Shown: positions 1-13,615, counted from the first letter of the stretch. The stretch is DNA of 64,000 bases from Harmothoe impar (GCA_947462335.1 OX381704.1:29287955-29351954); one strand, 5' to 3'. Notes: generated from the sequence alone by a model not told the origin. A program made the numbers and translations.

Positions 1-3000
1 CTAACATTGAAAACTATTGAAGCCATTCACAACAGATTTGTCTGAGTAGACTACACCTCCTTTATATGGTACTGGATATAGATAATGGCCTACATTTTGG
101 GTCTATATACACGGGTAATGGTTATGATATAGGCAGATTCGTATGTACTAAGACACATTAGATAACAATGATTAGTATGCCATATCATGGCTATATGGTA
201 TAAGGTGCACCTGTGGGACCAGTCAGTAATATTCAGACCTAATTCCTAACTGCTCAGCGTCGTAAGGGGAAGTTGTATTGAAGTATAGTTGATGCCCTCA
301 TTCTAATCAGTGTTAATATCATTGACTAGGCCCTTTATGTTTAACGGTAATTCTAGCAATATACCTCTATCTTAGTAGTTCATGTTTAGCTTCCTTGTCA
401 TTCTGAGAATGGCAGAGGCCTATGATATCCAAGAGGCGTCAAATGATCGCAGGCTGGTCTCAAAATAGCATAACCCAATTTGTCATGGCCTTTTGTATAC
501 ATGTAGTCCTATTTCTGTTAGACCTGACTAAGTCTAAGGTTAGCCTTTACCTAACAGGGACGTGAGAACCAGAGGCACGGGGGGGGGGGGGTGAGAGAGA
601 CATGCCCCCCCTACTTTTGACCAACACTAAAAAAGGTCAAGCCGATAAATATCAAAATTGTCAGAACCTCACCATTACCCCCCCCCCCCCCCCCAACTGC
701 TTGCCACGCCCCGGCCTAACCTCTGGTATTTGTACTATAACCTTACCACCTCTATAGTGAACGTTCATAAATAATGTCACGGGTAGATGTGATGTGACAC
801 GGGCCATATATTTGGTTAAGACATCTGCCCAAAATGGGGACGGGGGTTGGGGGTCTTGAAAATTGTCCAAAAATATGTGACATTACTTGTGAACGTTCCC
901 ATGGGTATAATTATCACCCCCACTCACTGCTTAACGGTATGATAATTAACTGTCATAAAACACATTGTATATCATAGCTTATGCATCTGACTACAGTCTT
1001 TAGCCATGTACAAAGCACTGTATAATTGTAATTAGTATAGCTTGTCGATTGTATGACCGGTCAGGACAACTTTCCGACCAAATCATCTGTACAAAATAAT
1101 ACTGTTTTGGTTGCTTTTGAACTGTTCTCATTATGTCTATATCTCTAATAACCCGAGAACAAAATACTCACTCTAATGTATCTTATTAACAGAAATATCC
1201 TCGTGTGATACTCTTTTATATTTTTGTAATGTTTTCATATTGTCATACAAAAACCGAATAAATTTGTTTATAAAAGGAAATTGGTGTCGTGTCCTTTCAA
1301 TATCTTCATCCAAAGCTAATAATGTAGCTGCCGACTTAATCCTCTACTAAATTTTTAGCCTTGTCGGTGGGCGATTACACTACATTTGTAGACATTCAAT
1401 CACTTGAGCGACCCAAAGATAACAAAGACCAAAGATTGTTGTAACCAGGGTGGGTATATATACATCTGCATCTATATATTAATGATCATTATTGTGGACT
1501 ACTAGTTAGAACGCAAGTAATTACAACGTAACTATGTGATGCGGTCCAGTAATACATGGAGCATTCAGCTCCCTTTTATTCAACAGAATACTATAAGAGT
1601 ACTTTAAATGTTAACAAAAATCAAATATACAAAAAGAAACAGCCTTTCCAGTGACAACTTGGCAATTTTCCTCCTATGTCAATTCCATATAAAGTGTGTA
1701 AATCCTTAATATACATTCTTAATCTAGGATGGCCTTCATTACTCCAAAGCCACACCGTAATGGTTAGGATACGCTGACGAAACTAATGTAATAAAGTAAA
1801 TGACCACAGAACGAAAACTCTCCTTCTGAAACTTTTAGTAGAACGTTGTGCTATATATTTGTATGCACAAATCTGTTCATACAATCTCAATCACTAACAT
1901 TTAGCCATTCTCAAATCACATAGCACCAAAATCATTAACAACTGCAACATGTGTGCATCTGCAAGGAGAGTCTCATTCGTTTGCAGTGGATGGTAAGGAT
2001 ATAGAACAATATCTATTGCTTAATGTAATCCCTGTACATCATGTATGATGAGGAAAGACAATATGGTTATATTGGGATCACATATAGTTCAGATTTGACC
2101 AGATTGATTTGGACATTTCAGTTTCATGATTGTCTTTCTAGTGTGAATGAGTCATCTCCTCCCTAACACGTACATATACAATTTCAACCTGTTATGATTA
2201 ATATCAGAAACTGAATATGATTAATTAATCACCTAAAGAAGAAACAGCTATTGCCTGCTAGTGCTACAATGTTGTCTCTGATACTTATCTAAAGACTTCA
2301 ATTAGATGAGATAAGAGAAAGCAAGAACGACCCCAGTGTTCCTTGGGCAGGGCAATTGAAACACAAGTATATATAGATATTCAGATTATAATTTTATGTG
2401 TGCCCAACAAGCCTAATAATAGCATACTGGCCCTTGCAGGGGAAATAAAGTATACTACGTACAATGTATGGGTTTCTTATGGATATGCATATATACATTG
2501 AGATATTAATAATGCAAGTTACAGAAGAATGCTTAATCTATCTCAGCTTGTAATACTCTAGTTGCCCCATCTACGATGGCTTCTGATTTTATATCCTGTT
2601 TAACATAAAAATTGTGTATTGTCATTAATCCTTATCATTTATTTAGTATTATCATGAAAATATAAAATTGCGAAAGAGCTATGCATAAATGCGAAACCCT
2701 GCAACAAATTAAGGCACTTAGAGAATAAAAACTCACCCACATACCAGTACCCTTTTTACTGGTGATTGTTTTTCTTTCTTATTTGCTATCAAATGTGCAA
2801 AAAGTATAAACGACAACTGATGATCATCAACAAAAAGTGAAAACAATCATATTTAACTTCAACATTATCCCTGATTCAACTCTTGGCATATATTTTGTCA
2901 TATAATTATCAACATATTTACATAATCACACTTAGGCCAGACCAGGTATGTGGTCCTTGGATTTCGCATATCATATTTCCTGAAATGCAAATATAAAATT

Positions 3001-3539
3001 CTTAAATGTCAATGGATTTTCTAGCAGTCTCCTCTTTCTGATGTTTGACAACGTGTTGAAAAGAACTGATCGCTCTTATCACTTAAGCAAGAAGTCCATT
3101 GGGATATAGGAAAATTCCAACCCTCAATTTCTTAACATGCTCCTCCCTCCCACCTTTATTTGGGAAGAGAAATCCATAGACCACCTTACTATTTTGGGTG
3201 TGGCCTTAGGAACAGCAGTTTACTGTGTTTCCAATTGGCCTTGATTAAGCTTAAAAACTTTATTACATACATTTCAGGTACTGGCACACAGCTGTAGATG
3301 CCACTATACCAAGACATAACTCCTTCACTTACTGGGCCATAAAATGGTTGTTGACCCTTACAAATAAATATATCACTCTTAAGTCAACGTCTTAACTATG
3401 CATTCACATACATGTCTTAACATACGTGCAATTACCATTGTAGGCATATATGTATAACTTTCTCTAACAGGAACGAAATAGACAGAGACTGTTCATTTAT
3501 CTGCATATATCAAAAGTACAACAGGTACAACAAGGTTAA
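1..3539. other. A+T-rich stretch without a supported gene
   Basis: I see no gene here. Open runs on either strand are short and typical of A+T-rich DNA. The only clear low-complexity marks are a G run at 579-591 and a C run at 678-694. A few + strand runs of 30-50 codons in the first 1.3 kb could be old coding remnants, but they are not long enough to support a call. Confidence 0.5.
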
Positions 3540-4540
3540 TAATGCGGAGACTTAAATCTATCCGGGTTTAAGATGTTTGGAAAACGCTATCTATTACCTA
3601 TCACAGATGACTATTACGATTTACACGCTGGAAATACCTTTGCGATTCCAATTACGGTGTAAAATATATGCGATGATCCGATTTATATTACTTTCCCTGA
3701 CAACGACCTTGTTGGTGAGGATATAGTAGTATATGTGCCCTTCCACCCTATGACGCAGGACTTGCTCACAAATTGCACTAAATTACCAAAAATCAGTGGT
3801 GAAGGGTTACGAGACAATTGGTATTTACCTAGGTCTTAACTCACGTCTCATAAACTAAGTTCTATTCTGCACGTACCAAAGTTAATTGTTACCAAAATGT
3901 GCTTCAACCTAAGAAGCCCTTAACAATAACAGACCATGAGCAAATATATGGGATATCCAGTTTGTTGCTTTGGTTCGGTATTTGTTTTGGGTATGATAAG
4001 CAAATGGCAATAACTATTCCTACTGGTGGGCAACGATTTATCTCCCTTCACCTACGTCCGACTTTAAAATTATCCTGTTATCATTCTATGCTGGTTTGAA
4101 TATTTGGGTCACACAAAAAAGACGCATGTTTTCCCCGCTGCTATTGCTTTGGCTAGACAAATTTACCAATCTAGAATTCAACCATGTGTTTTAAATGAAT
4201 TACCGTAATGGCATATCACATACATCACCATTAATACACATTTCCATTTTTTTCCTTCCATTTTCTTTCAAAAAGACCTGTTCCATCCAGCTCCTGACTG
4301 ACCATTGTAAATAACACTGCCATCTTGACTGTATTGGCTGAATTTGTTCATCATTCCGAAAAGCCGGACCATGTTATATATATTTACAAATCTCATCGCA
4401 ATACTTTTCATGGTAATTGCATGATGTACTTATTCAACAAAGGCTTTTATTTATAAACATGACATCGACTCTAGGAGAGTTCATGCAAAGGGAAGCATAG
4501 GGCATAGCTCTGCGAATTTTTCCAGTAAGATGCTAGGATA
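3540..4540 (+). pseudogene. Broken reading frame of unknown origin
   Basis: Seen: a chain of consecutive + strand open runs with ordinary protein-like composition. One frame is open from 3543 to an in-frame TAA at 3660 and stays open after that stop to 3839. A shifted frame is open from about 3853 to 4099. Another runs to 4208, and another from about 4297 to 4456. The runs touch or overlap, all lie on one strand, and are much longer than in the flanks. This is the pattern of a single decayed coding sequence of roughly 300 codons carrying at least one nonsense change and two or three frameshifts. It lies downstream of makorin in convergent orientation. I do not recognise the family; a transposon protein or an endogenous viral element are both possible. 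The frame has not been reconstructed here. Confidence 0.38.
4446..4451 (-). terminator. Possible makorin poly(A) signal
   Basis: Read on the minus strand this is AATAAA, about 830 nt downstream of the makorin stop codon. It is the first perfect AATAAA I noticed after the stop. It overlaps the end of the broken + strand frame. RNA evidence would be needed; an alternative or variant signal closer to the stop is possible. Confidence 0.22.
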
Positions 4541-5279
4541 TGAGTGCCAATAAATGGATTTTCTCAACATCGAGCCCAGAGTAAATCATATCCTGAATAT
4601 AGCATACATATTTCTTGTGAGAATCTTTTCCTTTTTGCAACCTAACCTTACAAGCAAAGTACCCACTTTATATGCATCATAGCCCTTGACTTGAGGTAGC
4701 CATATTAGAAGTTGTTGCTGTAGAGAGTAGAAGGAATTGCTACAATATACAGCAAAACATACTAGCATTATTGAACTGATATTCTTACTACGCCCTCATA
4801 AAGAACCGATTTAACAGTAGGTATGACCATTATCATGGTCTTAATGACGTTCATTCCACATCGTTCTTTACCATTAGTCTTTTTATCATGCTTACCATAC
4901 AACATAGATAAGACTCCTATCATGAAAGCATCATGCCACACATCATGCCAGCTTCATATAGAGAATAGAAAGCACAGTAAGGTATATATGTAGATGAGAT
5001 CAATGTGACTCGTGACCTTTCTGTCAATACCGTAATGACTTGAGGAGTTAAAAGAGCCCTTGTCAGAGCTAACAATGCGCCAACACCACGAGAGTGCTAC
5101 TACCTGACTACCTGGGGACATTGGGTACATGCCTTAGGTGCAGCAAGGGCTAGTTCTGATGTGTTGGGACGACATCATCATACCAAGTGTGCCTTCACAA
5201 GTGCTCGATACAGACCAGCCTGTGGCTGCTATTCGAGTATAATAAGACTTCATGTCGAAACACAGATCTGTATCATCTC
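4541..5279 (-). other. Region downstream of makorin, likely 3' UTR
   Basis: No coding sequence is supported. If makorin ends at the poly(A) signal near 4446, this stretch is its 3' untranslated region on the minus strand. Confidence 0.35.
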
Positions 5280-8200
5280 TCAAGAGTCTGAGTCGGAATC
5301 TGAGTTATCGCTGTCCGATTCCCACAAATCAACGCTCATGAGCAACTCCTCCAAACTCTCCTCCAGCTCAAATTCCAAAGTGAGCCGGTGGCGGTTTTCC
5401 TCCAGGAAGTCCCAAAGGATGATCTGCTGCATAAAGTCGAGCTGACCGTCGGCGTTCTGCCTCGGGCGACGTCTCACCGGGCGGGGCGATGCCGGCCGGC
5501 CATCCGGGTAGGCGTGGCGGTAGAAACAGTTGTTATTAAATGGGCATTCACCACGTCCCTGGTCGAAATACTTGCACGGTTTATTTCTGAAAAAGCCAAT
5601 TATATACCAGCCATTTTATACATGCAGACAATAACAGACTATTTAATCCTGGATTTAATATAAAACCTTGATTCACCTATCTTATAAAGACATTTTATAA
5701 TAAATCATTTCATCATGAATCTAATCTTATGTTGACAGGCAGATACGATGGATGTATTTTATGAAATCGCTAACTTGTAAATCCATAATTCTGGAGGTAG
5801 GACTTAAAGAGACTGACCTGAGTGCATCTTTGTAGCCCTCTATGAGCAGCTCCTTGTCTGCTCGCTCATCCACCCAGTACTTACTGGGCGTCACAAAGTC
5901 TGATTTTACACGGCACTCTGGGCACGACCTAAAAAATACAATGAGACCACATGAATAATAGCCATTAATTTATTAGCGACAGGGGGCGATTGGTGAATTT
6001 CTAGTGCATGCACGTTTTTTCCCCGGATTATGTTGTAGTAACACGCAATATTTTGTTTAAAAGAGGTAACATATCCCCTCCCCGGCATCTCATCAAACCT
6101 CCTCCCCTTCTCTACCTGTTGTTAACATATTGCATCCCTCTCCCCTCCTTTTACTGTTATTAGAGAAGAACATCTCTCTTATTTTTCCCAGGGCAATCTA
6201 AGAATGATCCAGATCCTTGTACATGTACCACTTACAAACAGATACCCGACTATTAATAGTTGCCTATATTATACACACTTTACACTGTAGTATGTCCTGT
6301 TAAGGGCGTTGCCATGTTAGGACTATATGCTAATTACCTTACGATCTTGTTCTCAAACTGCTTGGCAGAGCGCCACTTGCGGATACAGGAGAGACAGAAG
6401 ACATGGTTACAGTTGGAGAGTAGACCAAAGCGCTGCTCCGATGAGTTTGTCTTCTCCATCACCACCTCCATACAGATACCGCACGTCTTGTCGGCTGACC
6501 GCGCGATGGCAAACGACAGCTCCATGTCCTTCTCATGCTGCTTTATACATTCCTGAAAGATACAACATGTCCAATGTCTCATACTTTCCTAGGACAACTA
6601 CCCGTACTTATATCACTTGATGGTGAAGTGCATTACAGTTATCTGAAGGCTTGACGCCAGCTGCATTATTTCAAATCAGAGCTTGGTCAATGAAATGAGA
6701 CTAAATGTGCTGATGAAAATGAATCAAATGTCAATACCGTAGATTTTCGCGTAGAAGCCACAGCCTGCATGAGTCAGACCGAGCCTTAACTTGATCCCAA
6801 CATGCCTGTTAAGGGTTGCGGTTCATTAAAATGTTTCTTTTTAAAGTAGTCTCTATGTTGTACCAATCAGTATTCTCGACAGCAGAACTGTGGACGTTAA
6901 GGAGAGTGCAAAGAGTCTAGATATTAGGAAAAGTGACTTTTTTCTATTTAATGGTATTAGAACATAGTGCATCTCCTTTCTGGAGCATATTTTGAATATC
7001 TTTCAGATTTTGCAATTCATTTTGTTGTAGGTAATCTATATCTCTTGCGATAAGGGTTTTAACACCTTTTTCTAGTATATTTAGCCAATTTATTTAGATT
7101 TCAGGGGTGTTATCTTAGAGAAGATAAGCCCGGTAAGTGCCACGCTGTACTGTATGACGTAGGTTCTGCTCTCAAGAATACTACTAAATTGGCAATTTTA
7201 AGACCCCCCTACACGGCTTATAGGATTGCTCAAAATTGGGAGTGTGGCTCATTCATGAAAATTTCTATACCTCTGTAACATCCTTTCCCATGCTAAACCT
7301 CCAAAGCGAAGAAAATAAAACTTCATATTATTGAAATGATAAAGTGCACCTACACTGGTGTGCTCTGTGCGAAGCTCAGTGTCGGTTGGGTGGAGCGACG
7401 CCCGGCCGCAGTACTCACACAGATCGCCATGTAAATACAGGCAGTTTTCTCCATAGCGACACTCGCCGTGCAGCGCAAAGGGACACAACTCCTTAGCCTT
7501 CTCGGCGTCAGTCAAGGCTTGGTGGTAGGCACTCTCCTGGATCTCCTGGGGCTGGTTGTCCGTTACAGCCAGTGACTCGACTCCTGTCTGCGCAGCCTCC
7601 AGATAGGATGTGGGCTCTACAATGTTAAAGCCGCATATCAATTACAATGCTTCCACAAATACAAATGTAACAGATTTAACTCTAGCATAGTACCGTATAG
7701 TATTGACACCAACAGTATAATGTTGTAGTGGATTTAAATCAGGGATATTGTCAAAATATAAAAGTTTGGATTTTTGCACCCTGCACTTATATTTGACCAC
7801 ATGTATTATTAATTCTGCTTTCTTGGCATGCTGTGTTGGTCTCTGTGGTCCATGTAACCAGAGATATCCATATTGTATGCCCTGATACAACCTTGGATCA
7901 TGAACCTACATATAGATTCATGCTTGTACCATCATCATGATGAAACAAAAAAAACTGGCCACATAAAATCAGCCTGTCATAGATGATACCTCGACTTACC
8001 TGAACCCCTCCAGATTTGGCCAGGTACGAATTCCGCCGCTTTAACCCATTCTTCTGGTTTAGGACTTTTCAGTGCGGGAGACTCAGCCTGAGCCGCAGCT
8101 GCGGCTGAAGTGCGCGACCCCTGCTTCTTTAGTGTTACCATCTGCCGGTCCGCTCCTCGACAATCCCCATTCCGCTGCATGTTGAATGGTTTAGGAGCAC

Positions 8201-11024
8201 TGCTTCCCGCTTTTGGAGCACTGCTCCCTGCTTTTGGAGCACTGCTCCCTGCTTTTGGAGCACTGCTCGATTGCTTTGGAGCACTACTACCAGGTTTGGG
8301 ATTCTTGTGTGGTGGGGCACTTGACTGAGATGTTGTAGGCGTGTTCCCCTTTGGCTTTATATGGTCATACCTGAAGATGAATATATATGTACATTGGTAG
8401 AAAAAAGGACCATTGTAATACAGTAATGTTGAGTTGAGTTTGACAGGTTTTATTCTGCTATTTCATTCAATATAAAAGTGAATACAATTAAATTGGTTTC
8501 CATTGATGAAACAAAAGAGGTTGAGTCTTTTATAATTAATATGTACATGCACAATTAAGTAAACAGATATTGATACAACACCTCCATTTCATGACATGGA
8601 GGTGAATACATTTATATTCATGCTAATGTAGAGCGAAATAATGTATATATGGTTCCTCTTGATTTGTTTGTTAAACTACGTAGCTTTTTGTGGATAAACG
8701 TAGCTTATAAATTCACACGATTTTAGAAACACAATGTATTAAGATAAAAAATACCACATGTAAAACTCACCGGCACTGACTTCCATACGTGCACGAGCCC
8801 TGGAGGTAGTACCGACATACAGTACTTGGTGTTGCATTCAGGTCATGGCTGTAGGGGCACGCTGCTCCACGCTGACATATGCCATGCACGTAGTACCTAA
8901 AGTAAAGAGTTAGTCTCAGTGAATAAGATAATCAGGCTTTCCTATTTAATTCACTTCAATTTAAGCATATGACATAGGCTATATCATGAAATTCCATATT
9001 CAATGTCGCTGCAATGACATTTTAATGGTGTGTGGGCTCTTGGCACCAGACGACCAGTCCTAACGGCTGGTCATGCTCTCAGCTTTCCACCAGTGAAAGA
9101 AACCCCTTCATGTGTGTGCACATATCCTAGTTTCACCATCGAATACTAATGCTTGTGGGCTTAGCTGTACTTTATTAAGGAAAACAGTTTCTTTTTGGTG
9201 ACTATCCGGGGGTGACTGTGCATTGTAAAGTCTCGCATACAACCAATGGGTAACAGGTAAACCAGATCCTCTGTTTTGACTTAGAATTCACCCACGGAAG
9301 AACTGCGGGCTATACGAGGGTTTTTTGAGTATACTACCGTACACTAGAACACCCTCACAGTCGTGATTGGATGTTAGTAGTTGGATTGTTTCCAAACCTT
9401 ACATCGACAGTACCGAGGTACGCTGTAAGGTTGGACTGGAGGCCATTTGGAAATTATCTGATAAAAACTATTCCGATAGATGGAAGCATTGGTACTCTTT
9501 AGGTGTCGCCCCCTTGTGTTTACCACAGCATAGCCAATTTGATTGGAGAAGAAAGATCACGTGGCTAGACTGTCATGGCGGCACAACTCAAACTTTGGCA
9601 GGGCGAGGGCTAAGCCATATTTTAATTCTCACGATTTCTTGATCTACATGACAAGGAGTACCACAAATATCCATCAGATCCCGAGAATAATGTATAAGGT
9701 ATATGTTAGTACAAATATCTAAGCAAATAAGTCTCATTTGCAGATGTTAGAAGGCGCGACAGTGTGCTGTCGCAGATCGGCGAAAATATATAAAATCTAG
9801 CCTATGAGCCCCTGTCCAACCATACTGCGTACCTTGGTACTGTCGCTGTATGGTTTGAAGCATTCCAACAAGATGTTAGAGAACATTATATGAATTTCGG
9901 CCAAACCAAAGCACATCCTACACGTTGTCCCTCGGTGACTTTAAACTGGTACAGAGATAGGCTGGACTACCTGCCCTGGCCGCTTACCGGGCCAGTCTAG
10001 TACAGAGAGACCTGGACCATGTCGGCACTGCCCCAATTAATTGATATTCCACTCCTCATGTCACGAATTACACTCTTGGTGAGAATGTGCTATCTTTTGG
10101 AAGAAAATGTATTTTAGAAATTAGTTCTTTCATAAAAGTTGTCAGCATGGACGACAATACTTAGAAGTTAGATTCATGTTGTCAGTGTACTGTCACTAGT
10201 AGTATTACCGTGTTCCATCTTTTAGCAGTAGAGGAGATCTTTATGTATAGTACCGTTAATAGGCACAATAGGGTACCTATCAATCTCCCAAATTGGGTCA
10301 AGAATTTCCTTGTTAAGGTATTGAATTCAGTGAATAAATGTAGACCCCATTATTAAGACACTGATTTCAAGTGAATTGAGACAGGTAGTCAGGCTGCTGT
10401 AAATCTACGTTTATAGAATATGAACATACATGATCTGACACAAGATATCCCATTTAAAGTGAACTCCCTTAGGCTTATCGTCGATAATAACATTGTAACA
10501 TATACGGACAAAAGAAGAAGCAGTGTGATTGTGAAATCAATGGAGAAAAATGTGACAGATATCTGATATGTTGCAATCACCTTCAGGCTCAGGAGTCAGG
10601 ACTCAGGTTCACTTGCTTCAATTTCTCAACTCGACTTCCAAGGCATTGAACCTCACGCTCTATAGACTAGACCTAATATACACTTGGTCCAACAAAGACA
10701 TAGGCAATAGATGAGGGGATGAGTCACTCTCTGCACTACAATGTATACGGGACATCAACACAACACTGTCAACAGACAGCCAACAACAGCCTGCACTGCT
10801 GCAGCACACAAACCCGCCAACAACGATGAGGGGTCGACCACTTGCTGTGAGTTTTCCAACATTTGAGCATGAGATATGTCTGCGTAGATGAATGCATATG
10901 AAACAAAAACATCTATTCACCATTATACACGTATTCCCATGGCTAATTGTTTCGAAGGGAGTCATACATACCTGCATTGGACGTTTTGAGCCCAAGGATC
11001 ATTCGGGGCTGGAGCAGCTGCCAT
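5280..11024 (-). CDS. mkrn1: Makorin RING-type E3 ubiquitin ligase, seven exons
   Basis: Exons on the minus strand: 11024-10972, 8896-8771, 8370-8000, 7616-7354, 6552-6338, 5928-5818, 5586-5280. All six introns are GT-AG and phases agree, giving 481 aa (human MKRN1, from memory, is 482). Domains in order: two C3H fingers (C17-C25-C31-H35 and C45-C53-C59-H63), a low-complexity Ser/Ala/Pro/Lys linker, a conserved EFVPGQ patch near the end of exon 3, a third C3H finger (C228-C236-C242-H246) followed by the makorin Cys-His segment (from C250), a C3HC4 RING (C295, C298, C319, H321, C324, C327, C345, C348), a fourth C3H finger (C384-C394-C400-H404) and an acidic tail. This is the diagnostic makorin order. 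Family knowledge: RNA-binding ubiquitin ligases. The ATG has A at -3 and G at +4. The exon 4 donor (AGT/GTAGGT) was chosen because it keeps phase and aligns with MKRN1. The gene appears intact. Paralogue assignment (MKRN1 versus a general invertebrate makorin) is not certain. Confidence 0.96.
8192..8290 (-). repeat. 21-bp tandem repeat inside makorin exon 3
   Basis: About 4.7 units of a 21-bp repeat encode a heptad of the type A-G-S-S-A-P-K. The unit length is a multiple of three, so copy-number change would keep the frame. It sits in the linker between the second and third zinc fingers, which is variable in this family. Confidence 0.85.
8897..9169 (-). other. Proximal part of makorin intron 1
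   Basis: Intronic sequence bounded by the exon 2 acceptor (TTTAG at 8897-8901 on the minus strand). Nothing else is supported here. Confidence 0.5.
9170..10000 (+). pseudogene. Broken reading frame inside makorin intron 1
   Basis: Seen: adjoining + strand open runs, antisense to makorin. One frame is open 9178-9498 except for single stops near 9250 and 9329. A second frame is open 9367-9642. A third is open around 9615-9690 and 9737-9790, and another from 9794 to a TAG at 9998. The translated runs have normal amino-acid composition with many Trp, Tyr, Pro and charged residues, unlike translated A+T-rich noise. I infer a decayed coding sequence of roughly 270 codons. Style and degree of decay resemble the broken frame at 3540-4540, so both may derive from one kind of invader, but I recognise no family. 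No joined frame is given. Confidence 0.33.
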
Positions 11025-11150
11025 TGTTAAGCGGAAGTGTCTGCACGGGGATCCGCTGGTATCGACCGTCCCGATGGGATTGCGGCAACCAGCAAATTAT
11101 TGGAGTATCCGCGCGATTCCCTTTTAAAAGACGCATTATTCTGTTATAAA
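11025..11150 (-). promoter_or_regulatory. Makorin 5' flank with ETS-type site
   Basis: The 126 bp upstream of the makorin start are less A+T-rich than their surroundings and contain CpGs. Seven bases before the ATG, on the minus strand, lies CACTTCCGC (11031-11039), an ETS/GABP-like core common in housekeeping promoters. No TATA box stands at a useful distance; TTTTAAAAG lies near 11122. The transcription start is unknown. Confidence 0.4.
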
Positions 11151-12512
11151 CTTTCTTTGTATTTCAAAATGTTAAAAGATATAATTAGATATCAAATATT
11201 ATTTTATTTATAGATGACATATATATTGATAAGCATAAAAGATATAGTAAATTGACATGGGGTTGGCCGCACTACAGCGCCGCCTGTAGGAAACAGGAAA
11301 CTTTACCTACTGTAGTAGTAGAGGCAATCAGGGCTTTGGGTCAGGGACCAGGAAGCCATGTGAACATGTGAAGATGTGATGCCCATGCAGGTGGACAAGA
11401 TTGGGGAAACAGGAATATACATTTGAATGTCTAGAGTAGAGGAGGGTATTATTTGACACTTGGCCCATGTTTCACTTGACAACATTTTAGGCCTAGCCTA
11501 GCCTAGGCCCCACTTGTCTCAGAGAATTACTGTCACCATGGCTAATAATGGTAGGTAGCCTATAGGCCCTATAGGTAGACCTTTATCTAAAACATTCTCT
11601 TAATAACTAAGGGGCTACATCTGTGACATCTGACATCACAGAGTAAATAGTCAATCACACCTTATATGAGCCAAATATTAGGGTAGATCTATCAAAGTAG
11701 GGGTAATTTAAAGTCCCGGCGGGGTAAACCACCCATTTACTCACCCTGTCTCAGAAATAAACGAAATCCATCATTTTGACACATAGTGCAATAAAGATGA
11801 CGTCTCTGACAGATTTGGAGTGTAATCAGATGAGAAATCTGACCAAAATGTTGAATAGATAAAACAATATCATTTTCTAATAAATTCTTACAATTTAGCT
11901 CATTAATAAATTCTTACAATTTAGCTCATTAATTTAATTAATGTTTCATCCAAAATCTGTTGGATACTAAATTAGGCATTTTAAAAATGAAATGTAAGCA
12001 AAACGTAATGAATAGAATGAGTAGCCTAGGCCTACCAAGTGATAATCTGTTTAGTGACATTCAAAGATAGAGTGGGGTAAAAGGCCCATTTGGGGTAAAA
12101 AGCCCATTTTGGTTAGGGGATAAGAGGCCCATAATATAAGGACAGATGGTTTATTATATAGGCCTATAGTACTCTAGAGTATAATTTAAGCATGAATTTA
12201 AAGATTTAAAAAAGTAAATATTAGATGCAGGTCTGCCTTGTGACCTTTGAAGAAAAGGTATAGCCTTATGTAAAAGGTCTATAAATTTTAGATATTGGGG
12301 TAAAAGGCCCATGGGCCTCGTAAAAAATCTCCAAACCCCACAATACCCCACAAAAATAAGAATTGGCTTATTAGAAATAATTTTATATTCTGATAAGCAT
12401 GTCTCATCATTCGAGATCCATCATTCTAATCGTTTTTTAGCCCAAGGATGGTTATTAGTTCATGTTTTAATCATTTCTATGAGGTTTCACCATAGCAATG
12501 AATTAGGTCTAT
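11151..12512. other. Intergenic DNA without a supported gene
   Basis: No coding or RNA gene is visible. It holds a perfect 26-bp tandem duplication (11878-11929) and several dispersed copies of GGGGTAAAAGGCCCAT-like words between about 12070 and 12320, perhaps the worn remains of a repeat. Confidence 0.45.
11878..11929. repeat. 26-bp perfect tandem duplication
   Basis: Two identical adjacent copies of a 26-bp A+T-rich unit beginning TAATAAATTC. A short, probably recent replication-slippage event with no evident function. Confidence 0.9.
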
Positions 12513-13368
12513 CCCAGTAAACACAATGACGTTGGTCAGACGTAAATCTACGTTGAATTTTGGTCTGAACTACGTAATTTTAGTAGGTTTATCAACGTCA
12601 AAACGTTAAGGTTTATTTACCAATCTTAAACCTGCAGGTCTGATTTACGTAGCTCCTGAAGATATAAATCTATGTTTAACACAGTACATATAATTCTACA
12701 TAGTGGGACTCAGACAAAGACTTGTAATATATTGCAGACAAATTTACATTTACAAACAATATTCATACAAAGTAACTACTATAATTTTCAATCTCATCTC
12801 ATTCTACATAGTTTATTCTTGTAGTTCAATTGAACAGCCTGACAGTATAGATCTGTTGAATAGTTTTGGCTGCAGAGAGGCTTTGTATTTCTTCCATTAC
12901 CACCAATGTGGTATCCTCATAGTAAAGTGCCTCAAAGCACCTATTCAATATGCACAATACTTTAATCACCTGTCCTTTATATATAAATGTTCTATTGAAT
13001 ACGGTTTATTTGTATGATATTGAATTCACAATTAATGAGAATTTACTGCTTGAATGTGGTAGATTTGTTAAAGAGCTGTAATATTCTCTCCATAATTGAT
13101 AGTGCTGCCACCTAGTGTGACACGGAAAAGTGATCTACCCAATTGAAGTTGAAAAGTTACGTCTTTTAACGTAGATCTATGTAGAATTTTTACGTCTGAA
13201 TGAGGTAGATCAACGTAAATCAGACGTCTACATCTGTTGAACGTAAATAAACCTTAACGTTTTGACGTCTACAAACCTTCCAAAATTACCAATCTCAAAC
13301 CTTTTGGTTGGACATCTACCTAGAGAAACCTCTGAGCTACGTAGGAACTACGTAGGGTGTTTACTGGG
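12513..13368. mobile_element. 856-bp MITE with CCCAGTAAACAC termini
   Basis: The ends are exact inverted repeats of 12 bp (CCCAGTAAACAC) flanked by AT on both sides. Inside, ACGT-rich subterminal blocks are also inverted relative to each other, for example the AACGTCAAAACGTTAAGG block near 12594 and its complement near 13247. No open frame of note. This fits a non-autonomous class II element. The 2-bp AT flank could be a target duplication or chance, so the superfamily is not assigned. Confidence 0.75.
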
Positions 13369-13615
13369 ATGTTACACAATATTTTAGCTATAACATTTTA
13401 TTGTATTAGCCATGAAACATTATTGTATATCTATTTCTTAAGTCTCAGAAGCTTATGAACAATTTCTTTTTGCAAAATTAGATAAAAATTTCGAATTTTA
13501 GATTTTTCTTTATGCAATCCGGAATACCATAGGTAGCATCGAAATTACTACTATGGGCAGTTTCATTGGAAGAAAACCCCGGACAGATATTCTGAAATCA
13601 GAGGATATTATTGGA

